A DNA stretch of 64,000 bases from Pseudomonadota bacterium (GCA_023451735.1 JAEXYH010000083.1:1-64000); one strand, 5' to 3'. Positions 18,112 through 27,827 are shown, numbered from the stretch's first letter. Notes: generated from the sequence alone by a model not told the origin. A program made the numbers and translations.

Positions 18112-18513
18112 ATGAACAGAACATTGTTTTCCGGGAGGGCCGTTCCCCTCCTCGCCCTTTTGGCACTTCACCCTGTCAGCGCCGGTGCGGCTGTGCAGGA
18201 CTATGAACTCACGCTCCTGAAAAGCGATATCAGGCAAAGTCGCGATGCCATGGTCGAGCTTCGACTGACGGACCGAAGTAGCGGTGCGCCCGTCCCGGAC
18301 GCCGTTATTTTCAACACGGCGTTGGATATGGCTCCCGACGGAATGCCTGATATGGGCACGGCAATCGAGCCGGTCGGGTCGAGTGAGCCCGGGGTCTATC
18401 ACTTCAAGGCGGACCTTTCGATGGCGGGTGCCTGGCGCCTGCGCGTCGGTATGATGATCCAGGGCGAGCCTGAACCGGTCGAGCGCCATCTCCTCCTCAA
18501 GGTGTCGCCATGA
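18112..18513 (+). CDS. FixH/YtkA-like periplasmic protein
   Basis: From ATG 18112 the protein is 133 residues with a signal peptide (LFSGRAVPLLALLALHPVSAGA). An upstream in-frame ATG at 18082 would put a polar leader before the signal sequence and is less likely. The mature domain reads YELTLLKSDIRQSRDAMVELRLTD, then DMAPDGMPDMG and GVYHFKADLSMAGAWRLRVGM, the beta-sandwich pattern of FixH/YtkA-like proteins with a Met-rich loop. Such proteins accompany Cus/Czc efflux operons and are thought to help handle copper. Its stop overlaps the adaptor gene by four bases. Confidence 0.78.
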   Translation: MNRTLFSGRAVPLLALLALHPVSAGAAVQDYELTLLKSDIRQSRDAMVELRLTDRSSGAPVPDAVIFNTALDMAPDGMPDMGTAIEPVGSSEPGVYHFKADLSMAGAWRLRVGMMIQGEPEPVERHLLLKVSP

Positions 18514-19895
18514 GCTGGCTACCCCGTTTTGGAATAGTCCTCGCCACAGCCGTTGTTATCGGTTCCGGTGGTTATTGGGCGTTTGCCGAACAGCCTCATT
18601 CGGGCGCGCCACATGAACATTCGCATGAGGAAGGGCGCATTCTCTACTACAAGCACCCGGATGGATTGCCACAGTTTTCGGCCCAGCCGAAATCCACGGA
18701 TGACGGCAGGCCTCATGTCGCCGAGAGAGAAAAATCGGGCGGGGTTGGAGGAAATGCTCCGGCCGCCAAGCCTGCCCCGGCCATGCTGGCGGAGCTTGGC
18801 TTCACCGCGCCCCGGCGCATCCTTTATTATCGCAATCCGATGGGGCTGGCCGACACGTCGCCGGTGCCGATGAAGGACAGTATGGGCATGGATTACCTGC
18901 CCGTTTTCGCCGACGAGCAGCAGGATGGATCGACGATCAGGGTTTCGCCCGGAAAACTGCAGCGAACGGGGGTAAAAACCGCGACCGCCGGGATGGCCCG
19001 GATCGGTCGGGCAGTCCGGGCACCCGCCACCGTGACGCTGGACGAGACCCGCGTCAGCGTGATCGCGATGCGCACCGATGCATTTATCGACACGGTTTCG
19101 ACCGTGACGACGGGCGACCGGATCGGCAAAGGACAGGTGCTTTTCGGCTTCTATTCCAAGGAAATTGCCACTGCCGGAACGGAATATGCCGCACCGGGAG
19201 GCGACAAGGCAGGTTCGGCGCTTCGCCTGAAAAACCTCGGCGTGCCGGATGAAGCGATCAGCACGATCGCCGAGCGGCGGCAGGTGCCGGCAACCATAGA
19301 CTATACCTCGCCGCGAGATGGCATCGTGCTCGAACGGCTCGCCATTGCGGGCATGATGGCCAAGCCCGGTGATGTGCTGTTTCGCATCGCCGATATGTCG
19401 CGTCTGTGGGTGCTGGCCGATCTTCCGGAATATGACCTGACCGCCGTCCGGGTCGGCGCCGACGTGCAGTTGACCGTTCGCAGCCTGCCCGGCCGCACAT
19501 TCCATGGCACTGTCGACCTTATCTACCCGCAGGTCGATACCCAGACGCGGACAACGAAGGTTCGTATCGAACTCCCCAATCCCGATGGTGTGCTGCTGGT
19601 CAACATGTATGCGGAAGTGGAGATCGATACGCGCTCCGAAGAGCCTGTCATCACGGTCCCCAATAGCGCCGTGATCGATACGGGTGATCGCAAACTCGTG
19701 TTTCTCGACAGGGGAGAAGGGCGGTTCGAACCGAGAGATGTCACGCTTGGTGCGCGTGGTGATGCGGACACCGAAATCGTCAGCGGCATCAAGGCCGGCG
19801 ATCAGGTCGTGGTCGCGGCAAACTTCCTGCTCGATGCCGAGAGCAATCTCAATTCGGCGCTGAGCGCGATGACGGCGGAGGGCGTGAAACAATGA
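18510..19895 (+). CDS. cusB: RND efflux periplasmic adaptor (CusB-like) with duplicated heavy-metal-binding segment
   Basis: This 461-residue membrane fusion protein has an N-terminal membrane anchor or signal (residues 5-26) and a His cluster (HEHSHEE). ILYYKHPDGLP (44-54) and ILYYRNPMGLA (104-114) are two copies of the small heavy-metal-binding segment seen in CusB-type adaptors. Only the second keeps the full PMKDSMGMDYLPVF continuation. The hairpin, lipoyl and beta-barrel domains follow (TVTLDETRVSVIAMRTDAFID, then LWVLADLPEYDLTAVRVG). It links the inner-membrane RND pump to an outer-membrane channel. No CusC/TolC-type gene is in the operon, so the channel must be encoded elsewhere. It overlaps both neighbours by four bases. 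Confidence 0.9.
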   Translation: MSWLPRFGIVLATAVVIGSGGYWAFAEQPHSGAPHEHSHEEGRILYYKHPDGLPQFSAQPKSTDDGRPHVAEREKSGGVGGNAPAAKPAPAMLAELGFTAPRRILYYRNPMGLADTSPVPMKDSMGMDYLPVFADEQQDGSTIRVSPGKLQRTGVKTATAGMARIGRAVRAPATVTLDETRVSVIAMRTDAFIDTVSTVTTGDRIGKGQVLFGFYSKEIATAGTEYAAPGGDKAGSALRLKNLGVPDEAISTIAERRQVPATIDYTSPRDGIVLERLAIAGMMAKPGDVLFRIADMSRLWVLADLPEYDLTAVRVGADVQLTVRSLPGRTFHGTVDLIYPQVDTQTRTTKVRIELPNPDGVLLVNMYAEVEIDTRSEEPVITVPNSAVIDTGDRKLVFLDRGEGRFEPRDVTLGARGDADTEIVSGIKAGDQVVVAANFLLDAESNLNSALSAMTAEGVKQ

Positions 19896-22800
19896 TCGCC
19901 CGTGTGATATCCTGGTCCGCCCGCAATCTGGTCCTGATCTTTGTTGCTGCCATCCTGGCCGTCGCAGGCGGCATTTACGCTCTGCGGTCGCTGCCGCTCG
20001 ACGCCATACCCGATCTCTCCGACGTTCAGGTGATCGTCTACACCGACTATCCCGGTCAGGCTCCGCAGGTGGTCGAAGATCAGGTCACCTATGCGTTGAC
20101 GACATCGATGCTGACCGTACCGAAGTCCAGGGTGGTGCGAGGCTTCTCCTTTTTCGGCGCATCCTTCGTCTATGTGATTTTCGAGGATGGCACCGATCCC
20201 TACTGGGCGCGCAGCCGCGTACTTGAATATCTCAATGTCGCACAAGCTCGCCTGCCGTATGGGGTCACGCCGACGCTCGGTCCCGATGCGACGGGTGTCG
20301 GCTGGGTCTATCAATATGCCGTGGTGGCAAAACAGATGTCGCTTGCCCAGCTGCGGTCGCTGCAGGACTGGGTCGTGCGCTTCGCGGTGTCGAAATCCGA
20401 AGGTGTTGCCGAGGTCGCCAGCGTCGGCGGTTTCGTCAAGCAATATTCCATCGTGGTCGATCCCGTCCGGCTGAAGGCCCAGGATATTTCGCTCACCGAC
20501 ATCGCCAATGCCGTGCGCGCCAGCAACACGGATGTCGGCGGCCGCACGGTGGAGCTTTCCGAATTCGAGTTCATGGTCCGCGGGCGTGGGTATCTCAACG
20601 GCATTGCCGATATCGAGAATATTGTCCTGAAGACGATGGGCGGCACGTCGCTCAGGCTCGGCGATGTTGCAAGGGTGGAACTGGTTCCCGACGAAAGGCG
20701 GGGGATTACCGAACTGAATGGTGAGGGCGAAGTCGCAAGCGGCATCGTGCTGCAGCGGTTCGGGGCCAACGCGCTGTCGGTCATCGATAATGCCAAGGCA
20801 AACCTCAAGGGGATCAAGGGCAGCCTGCCAGCCGGTGCCGAAATCGTGCCGGTCTATGATCGCTCGCAATTGATCGAGGCTGCGATCCAAACGCTGAAAG
20901 GTACACTAGTGGAGGAGGCGATCGTCGTTGCCCTCGTCACGATCGTCTTTCTCCTGCATGTCCGCAGCGCGCTTGTCGCCATCATCATGCTGCCCGTGGG
21001 CGTGCTGATGGCGTTCATCGCCATGCATTTTCTCCATATCGGGGCCAACATAATGAGCCTCGGCGGTATTGCGATTGCCATCGGGGCGATGATCGATGCG
21101 GCGATCGTGATGATCGAGAACGCCCACAAACATCTGGAGCGCGCACCGCCGGAAAAGCCGCGTATCGATATTCTCATAGAGGCGGCGAGCGAGGTCGGTC
21201 CGGCGCTGTTCTTCAGCCTGCTGATCATCACCGTCTCCTTCCTGCCGATCTTCACGCTGGAATCACAGGAGGGGAGGCTGTTCAGCCCGCTTGCCTTCAC
21301 CAAGACCTTTGCAATGGCGGCGGCTGCGATCCTGTCGGTGACGCTGGTGCCGGCGCTGATGGTCGTCTTCGTCAGGGGGCGGATCGTTCCGGAGCATAAA
21401 AATCCCGTCAATCGCTTGCTGATCTGGATTTACCGTCCGGTCATCGCCGGGGTTCTGAAGGCGAAGGTGCTGACGATCGCGATTGCGCTTCTTGTACTCG
21501 GCGCCACGGTCTGGCCGATCCAGCATATCGGCAGCGAGTTCATGCCGGATCTGGATGAAGGTACGCTGATGTATATGCCGACGACCCTGCCCGGGCTTTC
21601 CGTCACCAAGGCAGCGGAACTGCTGCAGACCCAGGACCGGATCATCAAGTCCTTTCCGGAAGTCGAAAGCGTCTTCGGCAAGGCCGGGCGTGCACTGACG
21701 GCGACCGATCCCGCGCCGGTCGAGATGTTCGAGACGATCATCACGCTAAAGCCGAAATCCGAGTGGCGGCAGGGCGTCACGACCGCAAGCCTCAAAAAGG
21801 AAATGGACGAAGCTCTGCAGTTTCCGGGCGTCGCCAATGCCTGGACAATGCCGATCCGCGCCCGCATCGACATGCTGTCGACCGGCATTCGTACCCCGAT
21901 CGGGGTGAAGGTCTACGGCACTGATCTGAATGAAATGGAGAAGATCGCACGACAGATCGAAACCGTGCTGAAGGATGTGGACGGAACGTCCAGCGCTTAT
22001 GCCGAACGGGTGATCGGCGGCTATTATCTCGATATCATGCCGGATCGGGTGGCGCTCGGGCGTTACGGGCTGACGATCGGGGATGTGCAGGACGTCGTAT
22101 CCATGGCGCTCGGCTCGGAAGTCGTGACCTCGACCGTGGAAGGCCGTGAACGTTATGGTGTGGCGATCCGTTATCCGCGCGCATCCCGCAGCGATCCGCA
22201 GTCGATCGCAAGACACGTGCTTGTCTCGCTGCCCGGCGGTGGAACGGTTCCTCTCGGTGAAGTTGCCGAGGTGAGCCTGACGCGGGGTGCCACGACGGTT
22301 CGCACCGAAAACGGCCAGCTCGCGGTCTATATCTATGTTGACATCACGGGGCGCGATCTCGGCGGATACGTCGCCGAGGCCCGACAGGCGGTGGCGGCAC
22401 GGGTGGATCTTCCAACGGGCTATTCCGTGGCATGGAGCGGTCAGTTCGAATATCTCGAACGGGCCGCAGCGCGCCTATCCATCGTCATTCCGCTGACGCT
22501 CGCGCTGATCTTCCTGCTGCTCTACCTGAACTTCAGGGCGCTGACGGAAACCCTGATCGTCATGCTCTCCCTGCCTTTCGCGCTTGTCGGCGGCATATGG
22601 CTGATGTGGTGGCTCGGGTTCAATGCGTCGGTTGCGGTGGCCGTCGGTTTCATCGCGCTGGCGGGTGTTGCCGCGGAAACGGGAGTGATTATGCTGATCT
22701 ATCTCGACAATGCCTTGAAGGAGCGTCTTGCTTCATGCGCCAGCGAGGGGCGGTCGCTGACAAGAGAGGATCTTCATCACGCCATCTTGGTCGGGGCGGT

Positions 22801-23002
22801 CGAACGGGTTCGGCCGAAGATGATGACGGTGGTCGCGATCATGGCGGGTCTCCTGCCGATCCTGTGGAGTACAGGAACGGGGGCAGAAATTATGCAGCGC
22901 ATAGCGGTGCCGATGATCGGTGGCATGGTTTCTTCAACGCTGCTGACCTTAATCGTCATTCCGGCGATTTATGCTCTGGTCAAGGGGAGGGGGCCATCGT
23001 GA
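19892..23002 (+). CDS. cusA: Heavy-metal efflux RND pump (CusA/CzcA family)
   Basis: The 1036-residue proton-driven inner-membrane pump exports metal ions, probably Cu(I)/Ag(I), through the CusB-like adaptor. It has the expected first segment (RNLVLIFVAAILAVAGGIYALRSLPLDAIPDLSD), large periplasmic loops, and the membrane motif GGIAIAIGAMIDAAIVMIENAHK with charged residues typical of heavy-metal RND proteins. The second half repeats the fold (GFIALAGVAAETGVIMLIYLDNAL). Length is normal and no interruption is seen. It is the last gene of the operon; long open frames on the opposite strand here are antisense artefacts of GC-rich coding. Confidence 0.93.
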   Translation: MIARVISWSARNLVLIFVAAILAVAGGIYALRSLPLDAIPDLSDVQVIVYTDYPGQAPQVVEDQVTYALTTSMLTVPKSRVVRGFSFFGASFVYVIFEDGTDPYWARSRVLEYLNVAQARLPYGVTPTLGPDATGVGWVYQYAVVAKQMSLAQLRSLQDWVVRFAVSKSEGVAEVASVGGFVKQYSIVVDPVRLKAQDISLTDIANAVRASNTDVGGRTVELSEFEFMVRGRGYLNGIADIENIVLKTMGGTSLRLGDVARVELVPDERRGITELNGEGEVASGIVLQRFGANALSVIDNAKANLKGIKGSLPAGAEIVPVYDRSQLIEAAIQTLKGTLVEEAIVVALVTIVFLLHVRSALVAIIMLPVGVLMAFIAMHFLHIGANIMSLGGIAIAIGAMIDAAIVMIENAHKHLERAPPEKPRIDILIEAASEVGPALFFSLLIITVSFLPIFTLESQEGRLFSPLAFTKTFAMAAAAILSVTLVPALMVVFVRGRIVPEHKNPVNRLLIWIYRPVIAGVLKAKVLTIAIALLVLGATVWPIQHIGSEFMPDLDEGTLMYMPTTLPGLSVTKAAELLQTQDRIIKSFPEVESVFGKAGRALTATDPAPVEMFETIITLKPKSEWRQGVTTASLKKEMDEALQFPGVANAWTMPIRARIDMLSTGIRTPIGVKVYGTDLNEMEKIARQIETVLKDVDGTSSAYAERVIGGYYLDIMPDRVALGRYGLTIGDVQDVVSMALGSEVVTSTVEGRERYGVAIRYPRASRSDPQSIARHVLVSLPGGGTVPLGEVAEVSLTRGATTVRTENGQLAVYIYVDITGRDLGGYVAEARQAVAARVDLPTGYSVAWSGQFEYLERAAARLSIVIPLTLALIFLLLYLNFRALTETLIVMLSLPFALVGGIWLMWWLGFNASVAVAVGFIALAGVAAETGVIMLIYLDNALKERLASCASEGRSLTREDLHHAILVGAVERVRPKMMTVVAIMAGLLPILWSTGTGAEIMQRIAVPMIGGMVSSTLLTLIVIPAIYALVKGRGPS

Positions 23003-23565
23003 TCTACATGCAAAACTGAGCCTGCTATTCTCTACGTCACTTTCTTGAACCTATGGTTAATTGGGTCAGGTGTGTGGATGGGGACAGATTACTAACTTTT
23101 AGGGTCTGTCCCATTGAGAGGCTCGACACGCCCAGTATTGTGAGCGCGAGGATGTCGTCTTGATTAGTTGCGATACGATCAAGCCAGGGTCAGCGATCTT
23201 TGTTGGTAAGGAGACACCCTTGACATCGTCGCGATATTGAGTGGCAGGTGGAGGTCATCGCCTTCCTGATGGGCCAAAGCTTATTTCCCATGCAGACGCT
23301 TGCCAATCGAACTCCTGCCGCATCCAGGAACGCCCATAATCATAATCCGCCGGTCTGTGCTTGCATCAGAGACCGACGGAGATTGTGCCATTCGCAAAGA
23401 CGCTTATCCATTTTCAGAAGCAGCTGGTGCGCGAAAGAAATCGACACGGAGCGGTCTTCTGACCATTGGGACAAGGCTGGCCGAAATCGATTCTTGGCAA
23501 GTTTAGCAGTCTTGGTGTGAACGCGGTTCGGTTTTAAGTGCTTCTTGCCTGGGATGACAGAAAGC
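23003..23565. other. 563-bp intergenic remnant region after cusA
   Basis: No gene is supportable here. It contains GGGACAG and GGGTCTGTCCC-like motifs around 23079-23112 and, from 23118, a 46-bp segment that recurs near 58.6 kb. The text looks like decayed insertion-element or gene debris between two operons that converge here (cusA on plus, lacI on minus). I cannot identify the source element. Confidence 0.4.
23118..23163. repeat. Dispersed 46-bp repeat, copy 1
   Basis: This segment, starting GAGGCTCGACACG and ending GATGTCGTCTTGA, matches 58579-58624 in the same orientation at 43 of 46 positions. The differences are single substitutions with no gaps. Confidence 0.8.
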
Positions 23566-24603
23566 TCATGGCGCGTTTGACACCGAGCCACGCTCAATCA
23601 GGCGAACACCCATATTTATGCTTCTTACACTGGTCTCAGGATCATTGATTCTTTCCAGCAGGAGTTGGATCCCGACGCGACCGAGTTCTGCGCGGTCAAT
23701 GCGAACGGTCGTTAGCGGCGGGGTGCTGTGCTGAGCGATGGATATGTCATCTACCGCGATGACGGCTCGGTCGTCGGGAATTGAAAAGCCGCGCGACTGC
23801 AGCGCCTGCATAACGCCGATGCCGATTACATCGGTACTGCAGAAAAACGCAGTCGTATCGCTAAACCGTCCACTTTGGAGTGCCTGGCGCATGACTTGGG
23901 GAGTGTCGCTGGCATCGGCCCCTAGTTTCTCAAGATCAAGAACATGCGCATCGTAGTCGAAGGTGATGCCCGCCTCTGTCAGTGCAACTCGAAATCCATC
24001 AAGTCTCCGACGCAGGGACAGTCTATGCGGACGGGTCACATGAACGATATTGCGGTGATTGGCTGACAAAAGTCGCTGTGTCGCCAGCCAACCCGCGGCC
24101 CAATTGTCTGGCAGAACACTGGAAAGCTGCATCGTCCGGTCTATGCCGTTGATAATGACCGCCGGTATGCCCGCCGCCACCAGACGCTTGATCACGTCTG
24201 GCTGGTCCATGCCAAGTCCGATAAATGCACCGGGGCGAAGGTCGCGCAGGATTTCTTCGATTTCAGCAAGCGCATGACCTGTCTCAATGGAGATAAGCCG
24301 CACATCCAATTTCAACGAATTGGCGCTTGCTTCCTCAAGAAGGCCGCGAATGATATCCTCATAGAACGTCGATCGGGAATAGAACTCCGTAGGTGTTACA
24401 ACTACGGCGTTGTCCACGCCCGCACGAATGAGGCTTCGAAGCGAACGAACCTGATATCCCAGCTTTTCTGCATTTTCGAGGATTTTGCGTCGGCTCTCAT
24501 CACCGACTCCTGCGCGGTTATTAAGAACCTTGGAGACCGACGCTACGGAGACGCCAGCTGCTTCTGCAATATCCTTTAACGTGGGAACCGAGTTCTCATT
24601 CAT
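23566..24603 (-). CDS. LacI family transcriptional regulator
   Basis: This 345-residue regulator has an N-terminal LacI helix-turn-helix (TLKDIAEAAGVSVASVSKVLNNRAGV, residues 8-33, hinge to about 60) and a periplasmic-binding-protein-like effector domain with AVIAVDDISIAQHSTPPLTTVRID near the end. It lies 48 bp downstream of the GH88 gene on the same strand, so the two probably form an operon. That operon is divergent from the sugar importer at 26-30 kb. The likely inducer is an oligosaccharide or uronate derivative taken up by the importer (inference). The palindrome at 25879-25891 is its best operator candidate. Confidence 0.92.
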   Translation of the reverse strand: MNENSVPTLKDIAEAAGVSVASVSKVLNNRAGVGDESRRKILENAEKLGYQVRSLRSLIRAGVDNAVVVTPTEFYSRSTFYEDIIRGLLEEASANSLKLDVRLISIETGHALAEIEEILRDLRPGAFIGLGMDQPDVIKRLVAAGIPAVIINGIDRTMQLSSVLPDNWAAGWLATQRLLSANHRNIVHVTRPHRLSLRRRLDGFRVALTEAGITFDYDAHVLDLEKLGADASDTPQVMRQALQSGRFSDTTAFFCSTDVIGIGVMQALQSRGFSIPDDRAVIAVDDISIAQHSTPPLTTVRIDRAELGRVGIQLLLERINDPETSVRSINMGVRLIERGSVSNAP

Positions 24604-24651
24604 ATTTCGACCTTTGTGCGATGCAAAAGAAGCCAGTCACCTGCGACTGAA

Positions 24652-25842
24652 CTACCAGAAGAAGTTGGTGTGCCCAAGAGATCGCATCAGAGCCTCCATA
24701 TAATAATAGTCGCCATACGGTAGCATGTTGTCCGAGTAGCCGGATTTAACGTGGGCCGCACCATGTGCAAGTAGGCCCAGCGCATCAGGGGTTTTGGTAA
24801 GATCGCAAACCTCCATAAGGCCATCCAGCAGCCGGTCGCCGAATGCCCACCATCTCGCGGCTTCGTCTCCCTCGCACTGAGATGCAAGAAGGAAGACGCC
24901 GGCGGCCATGATAGAAGCGGCAGAACTGTCGAGCGGTGTGTCCGGTTTTCCGCTCAATGCATAGTCCCATACCGGAACCTTGTCGTTGCCCAGCAACTGC
25001 TCGGCCTTGGCGGCAAGCCGGCGAGACGTGTCCAGATAGGCGCCATTTCCTGTTGTGTCTGCCGACTGGGCAAAGCCATGGATCATCCATGCCTGACCGC
25101 GGGACCAGCAGGAATCATCCGCATATCCCTGGTGTGTTGCTCCTCGTTGTGGTTCGCCAGTCGCGGGGTCGAAGCTGAATGTGTGAAAGCTCGTATCATC
25201 CTGGCGGACAAGATAGCGCAAACTTGTGTCACTATGGGCGTCCGCAGCTTCGCGGAAATCACCTCGCCCGGTTTCCTTGTGGGCCCAATATAGCAAAGCA
25301 ACGTTCTGCATCGTGTCGGCGATGATCCTGCCATTGGCGAATTCACTTTTCATACCGCCGTGGATCGTGCGGGCGTTCCAGGCCTGCAGATAGCGCCCTT
25401 CCGGATGAAAGCGATCGAGCAGGTAAGACGCTGCGGTCAAAGCCATTGCGCGAGGCTCGCTATCGCCGGTCATAAGCCAGTCGGAAACAGCTCCCAGTGA
25501 AAACTGGAAACCCAGGTCGTGATCCTGTGCATCCCGCCTTACCAGAATGTTGCGGAAAACGACTCGTCTGGCACGCGCAGCATTGAGGAAGACCGGGTCG
25601 CCTGTGAGTTGTAGCGCTAGCCAAAGCTGGCCCGCGTGAAAACCAACAACCCAGTCGTAGGGGGTGCAGTAGTTCCAGCTCAGATCAGATCGGCCAATCT
25701 TCGGATTCCGCAACCCGACGATCGGCATCGTGTCGCGCAGCTTGGCGACGCATCGTTCAAGCGCTGCCTGGTGCTGCACATGCTTCGCTTTCGGTCGGAC
25801 CGTTGTTGAGGAGTTGAAGTAGCCGGTTTTTTGCTGACGCAT
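24652..25842 (-). CDS. Glycoside hydrolase family 88 (unsaturated glucuronyl hydrolase-like)
   Basis: The protein of about 396 residues starts at ATG 25842, preceded on the minus strand by AGGAG at good spacing; a TTG at 25860 is less likely. It is an (alpha/alpha)6-barrel GH88 enzyme. The two catalytic aspartates are recognisable in DHDLGFQFSL and GRIIADTMQN, and the conserved DDSCWSRGQAWMIHGFA is present. GH88 enzymes hydrate the 4,5-double bond of unsaturated uronic acids left by polysaccharide lyases, releasing a ketouronate. No signal peptide is seen, so it acts in the cytoplasm after import. This fits the divergent ABC importer and the uronate operon at 34-41 kb. Confidence 0.88.
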   Translation of the reverse strand: MRQQKTGYFNSSTTVRPKAKHVQHQAALERCVAKLRDTMPIVGLRNPKIGRSDLSWNYCTPYDWVVGFHAGQLWLALQLTGDPVFLNAARARRVVFRNILVRRDAQDHDLGFQFSLGAVSDWLMTGDSEPRAMALTAASYLLDRFHPEGRYLQAWNARTIHGGMKSEFANGRIIADTMQNVALLYWAHKETGRGDFREAADAHSDTSLRYLVRQDDTSFHTFSFDPATGEPQRGATHQGYADDSCWSRGQAWMIHGFAQSADTTGNGAYLDTSRRLAAKAEQLLGNDKVPVWDYALSGKPDTPLDSSAASIMAAGVFLLASQCEGDEAARWWAFGDRLLDGLMEVCDLTKTPDALGLLAHGAAHVKSGYSDNMLPYGDYYYMEALMRSLGHTNFFW

Positions 25843-25870
25843 GGGTTTCTCCTGTTTCAATACACTTTCT

Positions 25871-25891
25871 GAAACTATACGAAAGTTTCGT
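25871..25891. promoter_or_regulatory. Candidate LacI-type operator between GH88 gene and sugar importer
   Basis: ACGAAAGTTTCGT (25879-25891) is a perfect 13-bp palindrome with a central G. An overlapping inverted repeat GAAACT (25871-25876) / AGTTTC (25884-25889) widens it. It lies 29 bp upstream of the GH88 start and about 110 bp upstream of the importer. TTGACA at 25913-25918 may be a -35 for the rightward operon. Confidence 0.55.
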
Positions 25892-25998
25892 CAATCGCGA
25901 AATTGTCGCATTGACATAGAAAATTACCAAAGTAGGTTTGCTGTTGCGCGGTCCGGCAGGACGAGCGGATCGTACAGTTTTCAGGAGGAAAGCGTTTT

Positions 25999-26919
25999 AT
26001 GGCGATCAGTACGGAGGAGGCATGCCCAAAACAACGAAGGGCATGGGGAAATGAAATCGCGGGATATGGATTTCTTGCGCCCTGGCTCATCGGTTTTTTT
26101 GTTTTGACGTTCGGGCCTGCGGTTACATCCTTTTATCTTTCCATGACCGACTTCGGTGGTTTTGGGCAGGCAAGATGGGTGGGGGCCGCCAATTACGCGC
26201 GACTGTTACAGGATGATCCGCGTTTCTGGACGGCTATGAATGTGACGTTCACATTCGTTGTGCTGGCTGTTCCACTGAAACTTTTATTCGCTCTGGCAGT
26301 CGCCGTGACCCTCAATAAGGGGCTGCGCGGCCTGACGCTGTTTCGGGCGATCTATTATCTTCCATCCCTGATCGGAGGAAGTGTGGCGATTGCCGTTTTA
26401 TGGCGGCAGATTTTCACCGCTGACGGGCTACTCAATCAGGCGCTCAACGCGCTCTTCGGATATGAGGGGCCGAGCTGGATCTCCAACCCATCGACCTCGC
26501 TTTACACGCTGGTGCTGCTTGCCGTGTGGCAGTTCGGATCGTCGATGATCATCTTTCTTGCAGGTCTCCGGCAAATTCCGGCCGATATGTACGAGGCGGC
26601 GAGCATCGACGGAGCCAGCTCCACACGTCAGTTTTTCAAGATCACGCTTCCTCTTCTGACGCCGGTGATTTTCTTCAATTCAGTCATTTTGACCATCGAT
26701 GCTTTCAAGGCCTTCACATCAGCCTTCATCATCAGCGACGGCTTGGGCGGTCCGGTCGATTCAACCCTGTTTTATACGCTTTATCTCTATCAGGAGGCCT
26801 TCGCTAATTTTCGCTTTGGCTACGCATCGGCGCTGGCGTGGATATTGGTGCTGATCATCGCACTTTTCACTGCCTTGTCTTTCCTGTCGGCTCGCTACTG
26901 GGTGCATTACGATGACTAA
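25999..26919 (+). CDS. Sugar ABC transporter permease (MalF/UgpA type)
   Basis: This 306-residue inner-membrane permease starts behind a strong AGGAGGAAAG site (from 25983). It has about six membrane segments and the EAA loop YEAASIDGASSTRQFFKITLPLLTPV around residues 200-225. LIGFFVLTFGPAVTSFYLSM marks the first membrane segment of this family. It pairs with the next gene, with an eight-base overlap, as the heterodimeric channel of a carbohydrate importer. Confidence 0.93.
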   Translation: MAISTEEACPKQRRAWGNEIAGYGFLAPWLIGFFVLTFGPAVTSFYLSMTDFGGFGQARWVGAANYARLLQDDPRFWTAMNVTFTFVVLAVPLKLLFALAVAVTLNKGLRGLTLFRAIYYLPSLIGGSVAIAVLWRQIFTADGLLNQALNALFGYEGPSWISNPSTSLYTLVLLAVWQFGSSMIIFLAGLRQIPADMYEAASIDGASSTRQFFKITLPLLTPVIFFNSVILTIDAFKAFTSAFIISDGLGGPVDSTLFYTLYLYQEAFANFRFGYASALAWILVLIIALFTALSFLSARYWVHYDD

Positions 26920-27805
26920 TCAAACATCTGGCGTAACTGAAATCGGCATTTTGGACACCGGCCGCTCGAAGATGTTGGCCAAGGCGAGACGTATAACTCT
27001 TTACGCGGTCATCATCGGTGTGAGCCTCATCATGCTTTATCCACTTCTGTGGATGGTTGCGAGCTCGTTCAAGCCGGATCATGAGATCTTCACCTCGACG
27101 GGATTGCTTCCGCATGAGCCATCGTTCGACGCGTATCGCCGCGGATGGACAGGGCTCAGTGTCGGCTTCGGGCAGATGTTCCTGAATTCTCTGACGATCG
27201 CGATCCTGGTCGTCGCCGGTAACCTGATCTCCTGCTCGATGGCCGCATATGCGTTCACGCGGTTGCGGTTCAGAGGAAGGGGCTTCTGGTTTGCCATCAT
27301 GCTCGGCACCTTGATGATGCCGCAACATGCGATGCTTATTCCTCAGTACATGCTGTTCCTGAAGCTTGGTTGGGTCAATACGATCCTGCCCCTTACAATC
27401 CCAAAATTTCTTGCGATCGATGCATTCTTCACCTTCCTGATGGTGCAGTTTTTCAGGGGCCTGCCGCGTGAACTCGACGAAGCCGCGATCATGGATGGCT
27501 GCAGTCCGCTGCGCATCTTCCTGAAGGTTATCCTGCCGCTATCTACTCCGGTTCTGGCGACGGCGGCGATCTTCTCCTTCATCTGGACGTGGGACGATTT
27601 CTTTGCCCCGCTGATCTATCTGAACGACATCGAGAAATACACGGCACAGCTCGGCCTGCGCACCTTTGTCGATTCGACGGGGCAATCCGACTGGAGCGCG
27701 CTGTTTGCGATGTCCACGCTTACAGTCCTGCCAATCTTCATTCTGTTCATCCTGTTTCAGCGCCTGCTTATCGAAGGCATTGCGACGACGGGCATGAAGC
27801 GTTGA
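26912..27805 (+). CDS. Carbohydrate ABC transporter permease (MalG/UgpE type)
   Basis: The 297-residue second permease has the MalG-type first segment (VIIGVSLIMLYPLLWMVASSFK), six predicted membrane spans and the EAA loop LDEAAIMDGCSPLRIFLKVILPLSTPV. It ends in the short hydrophobic tail LLIEGIATTGMKR common in this family. It forms the channel with the preceding gene and is followed after 22 bases by the ATPase. Confidence 0.93.
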   Translation: MTNQTSGVTEIGILDTGRSKMLAKARRITLYAVIIGVSLIMLYPLLWMVASSFKPDHEIFTSTGLLPHEPSFDAYRRGWTGLSVGFGQMFLNSLTIAILVVAGNLISCSMAAYAFTRLRFRGRGFWFAIMLGTLMMPQHAMLIPQYMLFLKLGWVNTILPLTIPKFLAIDAFFTFLMVQFFRGLPRELDEAAIMDGCSPLRIFLKVILPLSTPVLATAAIFSFIWTWDDFFAPLIYLNDIEKYTAQLGLRTFVDSTGQSDWSALFAMSTLTVLPIFILFILFQRLLIEGIATTGMKR

Positions 27806-27827
27806 ACCACACGATGAGATTAAGCCA

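Noticed and set aside
18519..19892. Open frame of 457 codons on the strand opposite cusB, and similar long antisense frames opposite cusA, the CoA-transferase and acyl-CoA dehydrogenase genes
   Set aside because: They mirror strongly recognisable genes, have His/Arg/Gln-rich translations without motifs, and arise from GC-rich third positions.
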